A program made the position numbers and the translations under genes. Shown one piece after another: positions 36,480 through 45,408 of a DNA stretch of 64,000 bases. Every line of letters begins with the position of its first letter. Position 1 is the first letter of the stretch. The stretch lies in the NCBI RefSeq assembly GCF_036014195.1, contig NZ_CP107918.1, positions 1,426,001-1,490,000 of the forward strand. Direction: 5' to 3'. The notes below the pieces were generated by a model, which was not told the DNA's origin, searched no databases, and saw only the letters and a program-made list of their open reading frames with translations. The stretch is from Streptomyces sp. NBC_00442 (GTDB taxonomy: Bacteria > Actinomycetota > Actinomycetes > Streptomycetales > Streptomycetaceae).

Positions 36480-36740
36480 GCCAGTGTCCCCCGTACGTTC
36501 GTGTGCGCGGCCGGCCGCCAGTATGTGCGGGGCGCACCGGGCCGGGCAATGGAACGAAGGCGGTCTGCCCGGATCGCCCGCGCGGGGAAGGCCTTTCGGG
36601 CAACGCGGAGCCGGAATCCGCGGACGCGCGGCGCAGGACGGGGCGGCAGCCGGGCCAGGAAGGGTCCGGGGACGCCGATGGGCCGCGCCCCCGTGCGGGG
36701 GTGCGGCCCATCGGTCATACGGGCGTTACGGGCATACGGG
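36480..36740. other. Gap containing the DUF3710 operon terminator
   Basis: Besides the hairpin at 36675-36714 there is no gene; the remaining 190 bp is GC-rich and should contain the promoter of the ABC ATPase gene. Confidence 0.4.
36675..36714 (-). terminator. Terminator of the PaaI-dut-DUF3710 operon
   Basis: An 18-bp stem (CCGATGGGCCGCGCCCCC with its complement, one G-U pair) closes the loop GTGC, 26 bp after the DUF3710 stop. Confidence 0.85.
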
Positions 36741-37523
36741 TCAGCGGATCTCGGTGACCTCGGGGCCGCGCTGGAGCTGGCCCATGCCGCCGGAGAAGCG
36801 CGAGCCCTCCTGGTCCTCCTGCTGGACGCCCTCGGGCACCATCTGCGCGTCGTTGGGCAGCTTCAGGACGATCGGGTCGCGGGGCGCCATCGGGCCCTCA
36901 CCGCGCACCACGACGGTGTCGCGGAAGATCGTCTCCAGGAGCCCGGCGGCCTGCGGCTGCACCGCGCCCTGGCCGGAGATGACCCCGCGCAGGAACCAGC
37001 GCGGTCCGTCCACACCCACGAAGCGCACCAGCTGGACGCCGTTGGTCCCGTCGGGCAGCTGTACGGGGACCTGTGCCCGCAGCTCCCAGCCGAGCGGGCC
37101 CTCGACCTCGTCGATGATGCCGCCCTGCTGGGTGATGCCGGTGGCGATCTCCTCGCGGACCTCGCCCCAGATGCCTTCCTTCTTCGGTGCCGCGAAGGCC
37201 TGCAGCTGGACCGCGCTGTCGTTCAGGACGACCGTGGCCGCCACGATCGCGTCGCCCGCGACCTCGACCCGCAGCTCCATGCCCTCGACCCCGGGGACGA
37301 AGAGGCCGCCGAGGTCGACCCTGCCCTCTCCGGGCTCGGTCACCTCGGAGACGTCCCAGGGTCCGTCCGGACGGGGCGCGGGCGGCAGGTTCACCCTGCG
37401 CACCCCGGCTCCGTCGCCGGCCTCGCTGTCGTCGGCCTCCGTGCCGTCGACGACCTGCTCGGCCTCGCCCGGCGCGTCCGCCGCGTCGTCCGCGGATCCA
37501 CTCTTCTTGCGACGTCCGAACAC
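36741..37523 (-). CDS. DUF3710 domain protein
   Basis: 260 residues: a basic start (FGRRKKSG), a disordered acidic stretch (30 or so Asp/Glu/Ala residues), then the conserved DUF3710 domain with LPPAPRPDGPWDVSEV, VDLGGLFVPGVEGMELRVEV, LQAFAAPKKEGIWGEVREEI and RFVGVDGPRWFLRGV. This is a soluble actinobacterial protein of unknown function almost always next to dut. GTG at 37523 is chosen (AAGGAC ribosome site); it starts one base after the dut stop, so the two are coupled. Confidence 0.88.
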   Translation of the reverse strand: MFGRRKKSGSADDAADAPGEAEQVVDGTEADDSEAGDGAGVRRVNLPPAPRPDGPWDVSEVTEPGEGRVDLGGLFVPGVEGMELRVEVAGDAIVAATVVLNDSAVQLQAFAAPKKEGIWGEVREEIATGITQQGGIIDEVEGPLGWELRAQVPVQLPDGTNGVQLVRFVGVDGPRWFLRGVISGQGAVQPQAAGLLETIFRDTVVVRGEGPMAPRDPIVLKLPNDAQMVPEGVQQEDQEGSRFSGGMGQLQRGPEVTEIR

Positions 37524-37524
37524 G

Positions 37525-38055
37525 TCACTGTCCTTCCCGGTCGGATACGACCGAAGCGTATCGATTCCCACCCGTTGTGCCGCCATCGGCGGCCGAACCG
37601 CCCACGGCGGCGTGACCGCCGGTGGACCCGAAGCCCCCCTCGGCCCGCGCCGAGCCGGGAAGCTCCGCCACCTCGTGGAAGCGCACCTTCTCGACCTGCT
37701 GGACAACCAGTTGGGCAATGCGGTCGAAACGCTCGAACCGCACGCTCTCGCGCGGGTCGAGGTTGACCACGATCACCTTGATCTCTCCACGGTACCCGGC
37801 ATCCACCGTCCCCGGGGCATTCACCAGGGCGACACCGCACCGGGCGGCGAGCCCCGAACGGGGGTGCACGAAGGCCGCGTACCCGTCGGGCAGCGCGACG
37901 GAAACACCGGTCGCCAGAACCGCCCGTTCACCCGGGGCGAGCTCGGCGGCGTCGGTGGTCACCAGATCGACCCCGGCGTCGCCCGGGTGCCCGTACGCCG
38001 GAATCGGCACCTCCGGGTCGACACGGCGGATGAGGACGTCCACGGGTTCGCGCAT
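37525..38055 (-). CDS. dut: dUTP diphosphatase
   Basis: A 176-residue trimeric dUTPase that removes dUTP and supplies dUMP for thymidylate synthesis. Conserved motifs: GDAGVDLVTTD (1), PRSGLAARCGV (2), NAPGTVDAGYRGEIKVIVVN (3), RIAQLVVQQVE (4) and the C-terminal lid GGFGSTGG (5), followed by a Gly/Ser tail. Start is ATG at 38055 or the GTG directly before it; both overlap the stop of the thioesterase gene, so the operon is tightly coupled. Confidence 0.95.
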   Translation of the reverse strand: MREPVDVLIRRVDPEVPIPAYGHPGDAGVDLVTTDAAELAPGERAVLATGVSVALPDGYAAFVHPRSGLAARCGVALVNAPGTVDAGYRGEIKVIVVNLDPRESVRFERFDRIAQLVVQQVEKVRFHEVAELPGSARAEGGFGSTGGHAAVGGSAADGGTTGGNRYASVVSDREGQ

Positions 38056-38639
38056 CACGGGTTCACCTCGAAGGCGCGGGCGCGCCTGACCTGGTCGGGA
38101 TCGGACATCGCGGCCTGGATCTCGGCCGGGCGTCCGTTGTCGATGAAGTGGTCCACCTTCACCTCGATGAAGAGGGCCTGGGCCCGGACCGCCACGGGCC
38201 CCTCGGGGCCGCCGATGCGGCCGGTGGCCCGGGAGTAGATCTTGCGGCCGGCCACGGCCGTGACCTCGGCCGCCAGGTGCAGCACGGTGCCGACCGGGAC
38301 CGGGCGGGCGAAATCCGTCTCCAGGCGGCCGGTCACCGCGATGACCCGGAGCAGCCAGTTCAGCGAGCCGAGCGTCTCGTCGAGCGCGGTCGCGAGGACC
38401 CCGCCGTGGGCGAGCCCGGGGGCGCCCTGGTGGGCCTCCCGCACGGTGAACTCGGCGGTGACGGTAACTCCCTGCCCGGCGCGCGCGGCCAGGTGCAGTC
38501 CATGGGGCTGTCCGTCGCCGCAGCCGAAGCAGTGCCCGTAGTGCGCACCGAGCAGCTCACCGGGCGCGGGCGCCTCGGGGTGCCGCACCGGCGCCGTGGC
38601 GTCGGCCGGGGGCGTCAAGGACGCAGATGTAGCAGTCAC
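38055..38639 (-). CDS. PaaI-family hotdog thioesterase
   Basis: 194 residues of single hotdog fold. The N-terminal FGCGDGQPHGLHL is typical of the actinobacterial subgroup; HGGVLATALDETLG carries the usual catalytic glycine/aspartate region, and LETDFARPVPVG and FIEVKVDHF complete the fold. It likely hydrolyses a small acyl-CoA. GTG at 38639 is the start. It is first gene of the thioesterase-dut-DUF3710 operon. Confidence 0.88.
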   Translation of the reverse strand: MTATSASLTPPADATAPVRHPEAPAPGELLGAHYGHCFGCGDGQPHGLHLAARAGQGVTVTAEFTVREAHQGAPGLAHGGVLATALDETLGSLNWLLRVIAVTGRLETDFARPVPVGTVLHLAAEVTAVAGRKIYSRATGRIGGPEGPVAVRAQALFIEVKVDHFIDNGRPAEIQAAMSDPDQVRRARAFEVNP

Positions 38640-38696
38640 AGGCGCAGACCTTACCCGCGGTCAGGGAGCGGGTCGCGCCGTGCCAAGCTAGCTTTC

Positions 38697-39155
38697 ATGC
38701 AGCCCCATGCCCCGCAGTACGCAGAACGCCTCACCGCACCCCGCTCCTGGTGGTTCATCTCCGTCCTGGTCGGCGTCGCGTGCGCGCTCATGCTGCTGCC
38801 GGTGGGCACGCTGCCGATGCTGGCCGGTCTGGTCGGCGGCACCGCGGTGTCGTGGGTGGTGGTGAGCTCGTACGGGTCGATCAGGATCCGGGTGCTCCCG
38901 GACACCCTGGTCGCGGGCGAGGCCCGGATCCCGGTGAAGGCGCTGGGCGAACCCGAGATCCTGGACGCCGACGAGGCGCGGGCCTGGCGGCTGCACAAGG
39001 CGGATCCGCGCGCGTACATGCTGCTGCGGGCGTACATTCCGACGGCGCTGAAGGTGGAGATCACGGACCCGGCGGACCCGACGCCCTACGTCTACCTCTC
39101 GACGCGTGACCCCGAGGCCCTGAGGGCGGCGCTGAACGCGGCCCGCACGGCCTGA
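38697..39155 (+). CDS. DUF3093 membrane protein
   Basis: 152 residues with two adjacent membrane helices (FISVLVGVACALMLLPVGTLPMLAGLVGG split by a turn), then a soluble beta domain (IRIRVLPDTLVAGEARIPV, PYVYLSTRDPEALRAAL). It matches the actinobacterial DUF3093 family of unknown function. ATG at 38697 has no ribosome site and is closely preceded by AAGCTA/TAGCTT, so the transcript is probably leaderless. It is divergent from the dut operon. Confidence 0.87.
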   Translation: MQPHAPQYAERLTAPRSWWFISVLVGVACALMLLPVGTLPMLAGLVGGTAVSWVVVSSYGSIRIRVLPDTLVAGEARIPVKALGEPEILDADEARAWRLHKADPRAYMLLRAYIPTALKVEITDPADPTPYVYLSTRDPEALRAALNAARTA

Positions 39156-39159
39156 GGCG

Positions 39160-39180
39160 CTCGGCCGCTCAGCGGCCGAG
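39160..39180. terminator. Hairpin with the stop codon of the minus-strand gene in its loop
   Basis: CTCGGCCGC and its complement close the 3-base loop TCA, which is the TGA stop of the minus-strand gene ending at 39169. It lies 5 bp after the DUF3093 stop and probably serves both convergent genes. Confidence 0.6.
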
Positions 39181-40179
39181 TTCCTTGGGGATGCCGCCCG
39201 GCGGCAGCGGGTCGTGCGGCTGTTCCAGGGCCGGCAGGTCCGGCAGCGCGTCCCAGGGCACCTGACGCCGGCGCAGGTCCTTCCGCACGTGCCCGGCGAG
39301 CTTCTTGGTGTCCCGGCGGTTCATCACGGCGCCGACGGCCGCGCCGACCATGAACGGCGTCAGGTTCGGCAGATTGCGGACCATGCGCTTCATGATCTGC
39401 TGGCGCAGTTCGCGCTTCATCTGGCCGCCGAGCGCGAAGTTGAGCGTCGCCGGCTTGGTCACGTCGATGCCGCGCTCCTCCGTCCACGACGTCAGATACG
39501 CCATCGACCGCTCTTTGAGCGTGCCGGGCGGGCGCATTCCGTAGACCTCGTGCAGCTCGGCGATCAGCTTCAGTTCGATGGCGGCGACGCCCGTGATCTC
39601 CGCGGCGAGCTCGGCGGGCATCGCGGGCGGGACGGGCAGCATCGCGGCCGCGCCGATGCCCGCGCCGACCGTGGAGGTGCCGTTGGCGGCGCCCGCGATC
39701 AGCTTGTCGGCGATCTCCTCCGGGCCGAGCCCGGGAAACTGGGCGCGCAGGGTCGCCAGGTCCCGCACCGGGATGCGGGGGGCGACGTCGATGATCCGGT
39801 CGGCAAGGTGGCCGAGCGAGGCCTTCACGCCCTCGCCGCTCTTGCGTACGCCCTTCTTGAGCACCGGCACGCTCCTTTTCAGGGCGGGAACACCCTTGTC
39901 GAGAGCGCCCCTGCGCAGGGCGTCCAGGCGTCGGACCCCGGCCGCGGGTCCCGCCTCGTCCTCCGTCCGCGGCGCCGTGACGGCTGCTTCGAGCGAGGCC
40001 TGGTGGCCCCGCTCCGCGTCACGTGCACCGTCGACGGCGCTCACCGCAGGGAGGCCGGCCGGCTCGGCGGAGGCTTCCGCGCCTTCTGCCGGGCCTGTGC
40101 CGCCCTGTGGTGCCTCGGTGGAGCCCGGGGCACCCTTCCTCCGGAACGGTCGCTTCCGGGGCGGTTCAGCGCCTGTCAT
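39169..40179 (-). CDS. Conserved hypothetical protein, possibly EcsC-like
   Basis: 336 residues. The first 110 are disordered and rich in Pro/Ala/Glu after a basic start. The conserved part has basic helices (LKRSVPVLKKGVRK), a glycine/alanine hydrophobic stretch (STVGAGIGAAAMLPVPPAMPAE) that could touch membrane, AAIELKLIAELHEVYGM, and a second glycine segment FMVGAAVGAVMNRRDT. This resembles EcsC-type or channel-like proteins, but I am not sure of the family. It starts 11 bases after the DUF4193 stop, so the two are likely co-transcribed. Confidence 0.7.
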   Translation of the reverse strand: MTGAEPPRKRPFRRKGAPGSTEAPQGGTGPAEGAEASAEPAGLPAVSAVDGARDAERGHQASLEAAVTAPRTEDEAGPAAGVRRLDALRRGALDKGVPALKRSVPVLKKGVRKSGEGVKASLGHLADRIIDVAPRIPVRDLATLRAQFPGLGPEEIADKLIAGAANGTSTVGAGIGAAAMLPVPPAMPAELAAEITGVAAIELKLIAELHEVYGMRPPGTLKERSMAYLTSWTEERGIDVTKPATLNFALGGQMKRELRQQIMKRMVRNLPNLTPFMVGAAVGAVMNRRDTKKLAGHVRKDLRRRQVPWDALPDLPALEQPHDPLPPGGIPKELGR

Positions 40180-40190
40180 GGCCGGCCTGC

Positions 40191-40487
40191 TCAGTCGCAG
40201 TCGCGGCAGATGGGCTGGCCGTTCTTCTCGCGGGCCAGCTGGCTGCGGTGGTGCACGAGGAAGCAGCTCATGCAGGTGAACTCGTCGGCCTGCTTGGGCA
40301 GGACGCGGACGGCGAGCTCTTCGTTGGACAGGTCCGCGCCGGGCAGTTCCATGCCCTCGGCGGCCTCGAAGTCGTCGACGTCGACGGTCGAGGTGGACTT
40401 GTCGTTGCGCCGTGCCTTCAGCTCTTCAAGGCTGTCGGAATCGACGTCGTCATCGGTCTTGCGTGGGGTGTCGTAGTCCGTTGCCAT
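40191..40487 (-). CDS. DUF4193 small zinc-finger-like protein
   Basis: 98 residues, strongly acidic N-terminus (TDDDVDSDSLEELK, VDVDDFEAAEGMELPG) and a C-terminal four-cysteine motif (FTCMSCFLVHHRSQLA, PICRDCD) that should bind zinc. It is an actinobacterial DUF4193 protein, often dUTPase-cluster linked, of unknown function; the combination suggests an RNA-polymerase- or ribosome-binding role, which is only a guess. ATG at 40487 with a GAGGGGGAG ribosome site. Confidence 0.9.
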   Translation of the reverse strand: MATDYDTPRKTDDDVDSDSLEELKARRNDKSTSTVDVDDFEAAEGMELPGADLSNEELAVRVLPKQADEFTCMSCFLVHHRSQLAREKNGQPICRDCD

Positions 40488-40881
40488 GTCGCTCTCCCCC
40501 TCTTGGGTAGTTGCGGTGTCTCAGCGCACGTAACGCGTGAGAGGCCGGACTCGTGCCCGACCTGAGGCGGAGATTTTGCCTCACATCAAGGTCTGTTACT
40601 CAATCGACACCCAACCGCACTCCTTCAGAGTGCTCGTCTTGGATGGCGATCGGGACCGTACACGGTCCTAATGTCGCACTTCACCAGTGCCACCTCGTGT
40701 ACTTCCCGTGATCCCACCCCCCGGAAACCCGGACTTTTACCGGGATTCCAGGGGATTTAACGATCACGGAGAGTAGGTGGCCGGAAGTTTGCCTTTGTGA
40801 CTGATCACACACGAAACTCTCAGGAACAGGTCCAGAAAATTCCGCGCAAAGCGAACTGTCACCGCAGCTCCGAGCAGCGTC
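40488..40881. other. Intergenic control region between DUF4193 and cutS
   Basis: No gene. It contains a hairpin GCACTC-CTTCA-GAGTGC at 40617-40633 and a 7-bp palindrome GGACCGT-AC-ACGGTCC at 40653-40668 that could be an operator. The AT-rich part from 40730 to 40860 is noncoding. Confidence 0.4.
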
Positions 40882-42120
40882 TCAGACCGGGAGGGTGACA
40901 CGCATCACGAGGCCGCCGCCTTCGCGGGGCTCCGCGATGATACGGCCTCCGTGAGCCCGCGCCACCGACCGGGCGATGGACAGGCCCAGTCCGACGCCCT
41001 TGTCGCTGCCGGTGCGCTCGGTGCGCAGCCGCCTGAACGGCTCGAAGATGTTGTCGATCTCGTACGCCGGGACCACGGGCCCCGTGTTGGTCACCAGGAG
41101 CGTCGCGTGCCCCTCCCTGAGCTCGGTGACCACCTCGACCCAGCCGTCCTCGGGGATGTTGTACCGGACCGCGTTCTGGACCAGGTTCAGCGCGATCCGC
41201 TCCAGGAGCACGCCGTTGCCCTGGACGACGGCGGGGCTCCGCTCGCCGCGGATCTCGACGCCCTTGGCCTCGGCCTCGTTCCTGGCCTGGTCCAGGGCGC
41301 GGGAGGCCACCTCGGCGAGGTCGACGGGCTTGCGGTCGACGATCTCGTTGTCGCTGCGGGCGAGCAGCAGCAGCCCCTCCACGAGCTGCTCGCTGCGCTC
41401 GTTGGTGGCGAGCAGCGTCTTGCCGAGCTGCTGGAGCTCGACCGGGGCGCCGGGATCGGAGAGGTGCACTTCGAGCAGGGTGCGGTTGATGGCGAGCGGG
41501 GTGCGCAGCTCGTGCGAGGCGTTGGCCACGAAGCGCTGCTGCGCGGTGAAGGCGCGCTCCAGGCGGTCCAGCATCTCGTCGAAGGTGTCGGAGAGCTCCT
41601 TGAGCTCGTCGTCGGGGCCGTCGAGCTCGATGCGCCGGGTCAGGTCCGTGCCGGCCACGCGGCGGGCGGTACGGGTGATCCTGCCGAGCGGCGACAGGAC
41701 GCGGCCGGCCATCGCGTAGCCGAAGGCGAAAGCGATGACGCTGAGGCCGACCAGGGCGAGCAGGGAGCGGCTGAGGAGGTTGTCGAGGGCGTGCTGGCGC
41801 TGTTGGGCCATGCAGACGCCGATGGCGTCGTTGATCTCCTGGAAGGTTCCCGACGCGGGCAGCTGGCAGCTGCTGCTGGACAGCGCGATGCCCTGGCCGC
41901 CCACGATCTTGAAGGGGGCGCTGCCGGCGTGCAGGGCCTGGGCGGCGAGCAGGTAGATGATCGAGAGGAGCAGTATCCCCGCGATCATGAACATGCCGCC
42001 GTAGAGCAGGGTGAGGCGTATGCGGATGGTGGGCCTGAGCCAGGGGAAGGGCGGTTCGGCCGACTTCGGGGCCCAGGTGGGCTTGGGGGGCGCCGTGGGG
42101 GGCGCCGGCGTGGCGGCCAC
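40882..42120 (-). CDS. cutS: CutS sensor histidine kinase
   Basis: 412 residues. Helix 1 (LTLLYGGMFMIAGILLLSIIYLL), a short extracytoplasmic domain of about 55 residues with only two cysteines (Cys85 in SSSSCQLP and Cys103 in IGVCMAQ), helix 2 (SLLALVGLSVIAFAFGYAM), HAMP, histidine box NASHELRTPL and ATPase boxes NLVQNAVRY and GVGLGLSIARSVARAHGG. The paired cysteines suit a redox/secretion-stress switch, as proposed for CutRS. It is encoded five bases after cutR and in the same operon. Named from memory of the Streptomyces CutR sequence next to it. Confidence 0.88.
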   Translation of the reverse strand: MAATPAPPTAPPKPTWAPKSAEPPFPWLRPTIRIRLTLLYGGMFMIAGILLLSIIYLLAAQALHAGSAPFKIVGGQGIALSSSSCQLPASGTFQEINDAIGVCMAQQRQHALDNLLSRSLLALVGLSVIAFAFGYAMAGRVLSPLGRITRTARRVAGTDLTRRIELDGPDDELKELSDTFDEMLDRLERAFTAQQRFVANASHELRTPLAINRTLLEVHLSDPGAPVELQQLGKTLLATNERSEQLVEGLLLLARSDNEIVDRKPVDLAEVASRALDQARNEAEAKGVEIRGERSPAVVQGNGVLLERIALNLVQNAVRYNIPEDGWVEVVTELREGHATLLVTNTGPVVPAYEIDNIFEPFRRLRTERTGSDKGVGLGLSIARSVARAHGGRIIAEPREGGGLVMRVTLPV

Positions 42121-42125
42121 CGCCG

Positions 42126-42779
42126 TCAGATCCGGTAACCGGAGCCCGGCACGGTGACGATCACCGGGGGCTCGCCGAGCTTGCGGCGCAGGGTCATGAC
42201 GGTGACCCGTACGACGTTGGTGAACGGGTCGGTGTTCTCGTCCCAGGCCTTCTCCAGGAGCTGCTCGGCCGAGACCACGGCGCCCTCGCTGCGCATGAGG
42301 ACCTCAAGGACGGCGAACTCCTTGGGCGCGAGCTGGATCTCCTTGCCCTCCCGGAACACCTCGCGGCGGTTGGGGTCCAGCTTGATGCCCGCCCGCTCCA
42401 GGATGGGCGGCAGGGGCACGGTGGTGCGCCGGCCGAGCGCGCGCACGCGGGCGGTCAGCTCGGTGAAGGCGAACGGCTTGGGCAGATAGTCGTCCGCGCC
42501 GATCTCCAGGCCCTCGACCCGGTCGCTGACGTCGCCCGCGGCGGTCAGCATCAGGACGCGGGTGGCCATGCCCAGTTCGACGATCTTGCGGCAGACGTCG
42601 TCGCCGTGGACGAGCGGGAGGTCCCGGTCGAGCACGACCACGTCGTAGTCGTTCACTCCGATCCGCTCCAGGGCCGCGGCGCCGTCGTACACGACGTCGA
42701 CGGCCATGGCCTCCCGGCGCAGTCCGGTGGCCACCGCATCGGCGAGCAGCTGCTCGTCCTCGACGACGAGTACGCGCAC
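42126..42779 (-). CDS. cutR: CutR response regulator
   Basis: A 217-residue OmpR/PhoB-type regulator, the length of Streptomyces lividans CutR. Receiver: VVEDEQ, phospho-acceptor Asp51 in VVVLDRDLPLVHGD, DDYLPKPFAF. Output winged helix: KEFAVLEVLMRSEGAVVSAEQLLEKAW, NVVRVTVMTLRRKLGEP, VTVPGSGYRI. GTG at 42779 has a GGAAGGAA ribosome site. CutRS was named for suppressing a copper-related phenotype and affects antibiotic production and secretion stress genes. Confidence 0.9.
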   Translation of the reverse strand: MRVLVVEDEQLLADAVATGLRREAMAVDVVYDGAAALERIGVNDYDVVVLDRDLPLVHGDDVCRKIVELGMATRVLMLTAAGDVSDRVEGLEIGADDYLPKPFAFTELTARVRALGRRTTVPLPPILERAGIKLDPNRREVFREGKEIQLAPKEFAVLEVLMRSEGAVVSAEQLLEKAWDENTDPFTNVVRVTVMTLRRKLGEPPVIVTVPGSGYRI

Positions 42780-43168
42780 GGCGCATTTCCTTCCCTAGGA
42801 CCCGCGTCGTGCGCGGGCACATCTGTGCACTGAACCAGTGACTGTCCGCTTCCATCCTGCCCCTTACGCCCATAAACCGGCGGTAAGGCGCTGCCCGGCC
42901 GGTGCCCGCCCCGACCTGCGTCTTCCGGCCGGGACACGGCAGGCACGGCGCCGGGACCTGTGCCGGGACGCGTGCGGGGACGCGGGGTCGGCGCGGGAAT
43001 GAACTGGATTGGCGCGGCAGTTGAGGTTTCTTTGAGAGTGGGCTTGGGGAAGACGTCTGCACACCCCGCGATCACGCCCCGGCTGTGGCCTGCCACACCC
43101 TGACGTCGTGGTCGCTACCCACCGTCGGCACATCCCCGTGCCACCGACCCACGACGAGGGGGCGCACC
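42780..43168. other. Divergent gap between cutR and a small gene
   Basis: No supported gene. The cutR promoter should lie at about 42840-42890, where TTTATG and CTTACC elements occur on the minus strand. The stretch 42895-43000 is repetitive G/C-rich (CCGGGAC/CGGGACG variants) and noncoding. Confidence 0.35.
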
Positions 43169-43339
43169 ATGGACGCTTTCACCGCAGGACTTCTGCAGCG
43201 CATAAGGACCACGGAAACCGACCTCACACGGGCGCGCGAGACCGGCGACGACTTCCTCGCCGACGTCGAGCAGGCGGAGCTGGACGACCTGCGTCGTCTG
43301 GCCGCCGAGCACGGCGTAGAAGTAGCCGTAGCGCTCTGA
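43169..43339 (+). CDS. Small conserved helical protein
   Basis: 56 residues, amphipathic and acidic: DAFTAGLLQRIRTTETDLTRARE then DDFLADVEQAELDDLRRLAAEHGV. It looks like a helical hairpin and has no membrane segment. ATG at 43169 is preceded by GAGGGGG. A strong hairpin follows, so it is its own transcription unit. Similar short proteins are common in Streptomyces; the role is unknown. Confidence 0.7.
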   Translation: MDAFTAGLLQRIRTTETDLTRARETGDDFLADVEQAELDDLRRLAAEHGVEVAVAL

Positions 43340-43352
43340 TCCCATCCACCGG

Positions 43353-43387
43353 GAAACCCCGGCGCCGCACCGCGGCGCCGGGGTTTC
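43353..43387. terminator. Bidirectional terminator
   Basis: A perfect 15-bp stem, GAAACCCCGGCGCCG with its complement, closes the loop CACCG. It ends with TTTC in the plus direction and lies between the small gene and the convergent phosphatase gene. Confidence 0.85.
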
Positions 43388-43440
43388 GTCATGCCGGGGG
43401 CGCCGGGCAGGCCCGCCCCCCGGGGCCGCGGGCGCCGGGC

Positions 43441-44241
43441 TCAGTCGTGCCAGGCGCCGTGCTCCTCCAGGAGCGCCTGGAGGGGGCCGAAGACCTCCGG
43501 GGACGCGGCGACCGTGAGTTCGCGCGAGGGGGTCTCCCCCGGCCGTCCGCCGGTGAGCGCGCCGGCCTCGCGGGCGATCAGGTCGCCCGCGGCCAGGTCC
43601 CACGGGTTCAGGCCGCGCTCGTAGTACCCGTCGAGCCGGCCGGCCGCCACGTCGCACAGGTCGATCGCCGCCGAGCCGCCGCGGCGGATGTCGCGGAACC
43701 GTGGGATCAGCCGCTGGGCCACGTCCGCCTGGTGGGCGCGGACGGAGTGGACGTAGGCGAAGCCCGTGCCGATGAGGGACTGCGCGAGCGGAGCCGGGGG
43801 GCGGCAGCGCAGCCGGTGCTCGCCCTCGAAGGCGCCGCCGCCGAGGACGGCGTGATAGGTCTCGCCGCGCATCGGGGCGGCGACCACGCCCGCGACCCGC
43901 TCGCCGTCCAACTCGGCGGCGATGGAGACGGCCCACGTGGGCAGCCCGTACAGATAGTTGACGGTTCCGTCGAGCGGGTCGATGACCCAGCGCACCCCGC
44001 TGGTGCCCTCGCTGGAGGAGCCCTCCTCGCCGAGGAACCCGTCATCGGGGCGGCGCTCGGCGAGATAGCCGGTGATCAGCTTCTCGGCGGCGATGTCCAT
44101 CTCGGTCACCACGTCGACGGGGCTGGACTTGGTGGTGGCGACGGCGAGGTCGGCGGGCCGGCCGTCGCGCAGCAGCGCGCCGGCCCGCCGGGCGGCCTCC
44201 ATGGCCAGGTCCAGCAGGTCGCGGTGGAGGGGGTCGGTCAT
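43441..44241 (-). CDS. Inositol monophosphatase-family protein
   Basis: 266 residues with all metal-binding motifs of the family: FLGEEGSSSE (Glu-Glu), WVIDPLDGTVNYLYG, GSAAIDLCDVAAGRLDGYYE and NPWDLAAGDLIAREAGA. Substrates could be inositol phosphate, histidinol phosphate or PAP; the sequence does not decide. ATG at 44241 has an AGGAG site and begins 9 bases after the ferrochelatase stop, so it is in the same operon. Confidence 0.9.
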   Translation of the reverse strand: MTDPLHRDLLDLAMEAARRAGALLRDGRPADLAVATTKSSPVDVVTEMDIAAEKLITGYLAERRPDDGFLGEEGSSSEGTSGVRWVIDPLDGTVNYLYGLPTWAVSIAAELDGERVAGVVAAPMRGETYHAVLGGGAFEGEHRLRCRPPAPLAQSLIGTGFAYVHSVRAHQADVAQRLIPRFRDIRRGGSAAIDLCDVAAGRLDGYYERGLNPWDLAAGDLIAREAGALTGGRPGETPSRELTVAASPEVFGPLQALLEEHGAWHD

Positions 44242-44250
44242 CGGTGCTCC

Positions 44251-45408
44251 TTACGCGTACGGGCTGTCGGCGCCGGCCGCCGCGGACTTGGCGGCGCCGC
44301 GGGCGGCGGGGCAGCAGCCGACGGGGCAGAGGTCGTGCGAAGGGCCCAGGGCGCCGAGCGCGCACCGCTGCGGCCCCGCCCCGCGCTCGGTGGCGGCCCG
44401 CTCGACGACGAGCTCGCGCACGGCCGCGGCGAAGCGGGGATCGGCCCCGACGGTGGCGGAACGGGCCACGGGGAGCCCGAGCTCGGCGGCCTTGGCGGTG
44501 GCCTCCGTGTCGAGGTCGTACAGGACCTCCATGTGGTCGGAGACGAAGCCGATGGGGACCATGACGACGGCCGGCGCGCCCTCGCCGTGCACGGCCTCCA
44601 GGTGGTCGCAGATGTCGGGTTCGAGCCAGGGGGTGTGCGGGGCGCCGGAGCGGGACTGGTAGACCAGCCGCCAGGGCCGCTCGACACCGGTCTCGGCGCG
44701 CACCGCGTCGGCGATCGTCCGCGCCACGTCGAGGTGCTCGCGCACATAGGCGCCGCCGTCGCCGTGCTCCTCGACGGGGCCGGAGGTGTCGGCGGCCGCC
44801 TCGGGGATCGAGTGGGTGGTGAAGGCGAGGTGGGCGCCCGCGCGCACGTCCTCGGGCAGCCCGGCGAGCGCGGCGAGGACGCCGTCGGTCATGGGCCGCA
44901 CGAAGCCGGGGTGGTTGAAGTAGTGCCGCAGCTTGTCGACCCGCGGCACGGCGAGCCCCTCGGCCTCCAGCGTGGCCAGTGCCTCGGCGAGGTTCTCGCG
45001 GTACTGGCGGCAGCCCGAGTACGAGGCGTAGGCGCTGGTGGCGAGGACCGCGATGCGACGGTGGCCGTCGGCGGCCATCTCGCGCAGGGTGTCGGTGAGG
45101 TAGGGCGCCCAGTTCCGGTTGCCCCAGTACACCGGCAGGTCCAGGCTGTTCTGCGCGAAGTCCTTGCGCAGGGCGTCGAGCAGCGCGCGGTTCTGCTCGT
45201 TGATGGGGCTCACTCCACCGAAGAGGAAGTAGTGCTGCCCCACCTCCTTGAGCCGCTCCCTCGGGATGCCGCGGCCGCGCGTCACGTTCTCCAGGAACGG
45301 GACCACGTCGTCGGGGCCTTCGGGGCCGCCGAAGGAGAGCAGCAGCAGGGCGTCGTACGGGGCGGCGGCCGAGGCCGCTCCGCGAGCTTCATCGTGCAGT
45401 TCGGACAT
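44251..45408 (-). CDS. hemH: Coproporphyrin III ferrochelatase
   Basis: 385 residues. It inserts Fe2+ into coproporphyrin III in the actinobacterial/Firmicute haem route (also called CpfC). Visible are [40 protein letters not shown], the active-site histidine in LAFTTHSIP, and [18 protein letters not shown]. The C-terminal C...CPVGCC cysteines, with one more upstream (QRCALG), bind the [2Fe-2S] cluster seen in actinobacterial enzymes. ATG at 45408. It may help supply haem to KatG. Confidence 0.95.
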   Translation of the reverse strand: MSELHDEARGAASAAAPYDALLLLSFGGPEGPDDVVPFLENVTRGRGIPRERLKEVGQHYFLFGGVSPINEQNRALLDALRKDFAQNSLDLPVYWGNRNWAPYLTDTLREMAADGHRRIAVLATSAYASYSGCRQYRENLAEALATLEAEGLAVPRVDKLRHYFNHPGFVRPMTDGVLAALAGLPEDVRAGAHLAFTTHSIPEAAADTSGPVEEHGDGGAYVREHLDVARTIADAVRAETGVERPWRLVYQSRSGAPHTPWLEPDICDHLEAVHGEGAPAVVMVPIGFVSDHMEVLYDLDTEATAKAAELGLPVARSATVGADPRFAAAVRELVVERAATERGAGPQRCALGALGPSHDLCPVGCCPAARGAAKSAAAGADSPYA

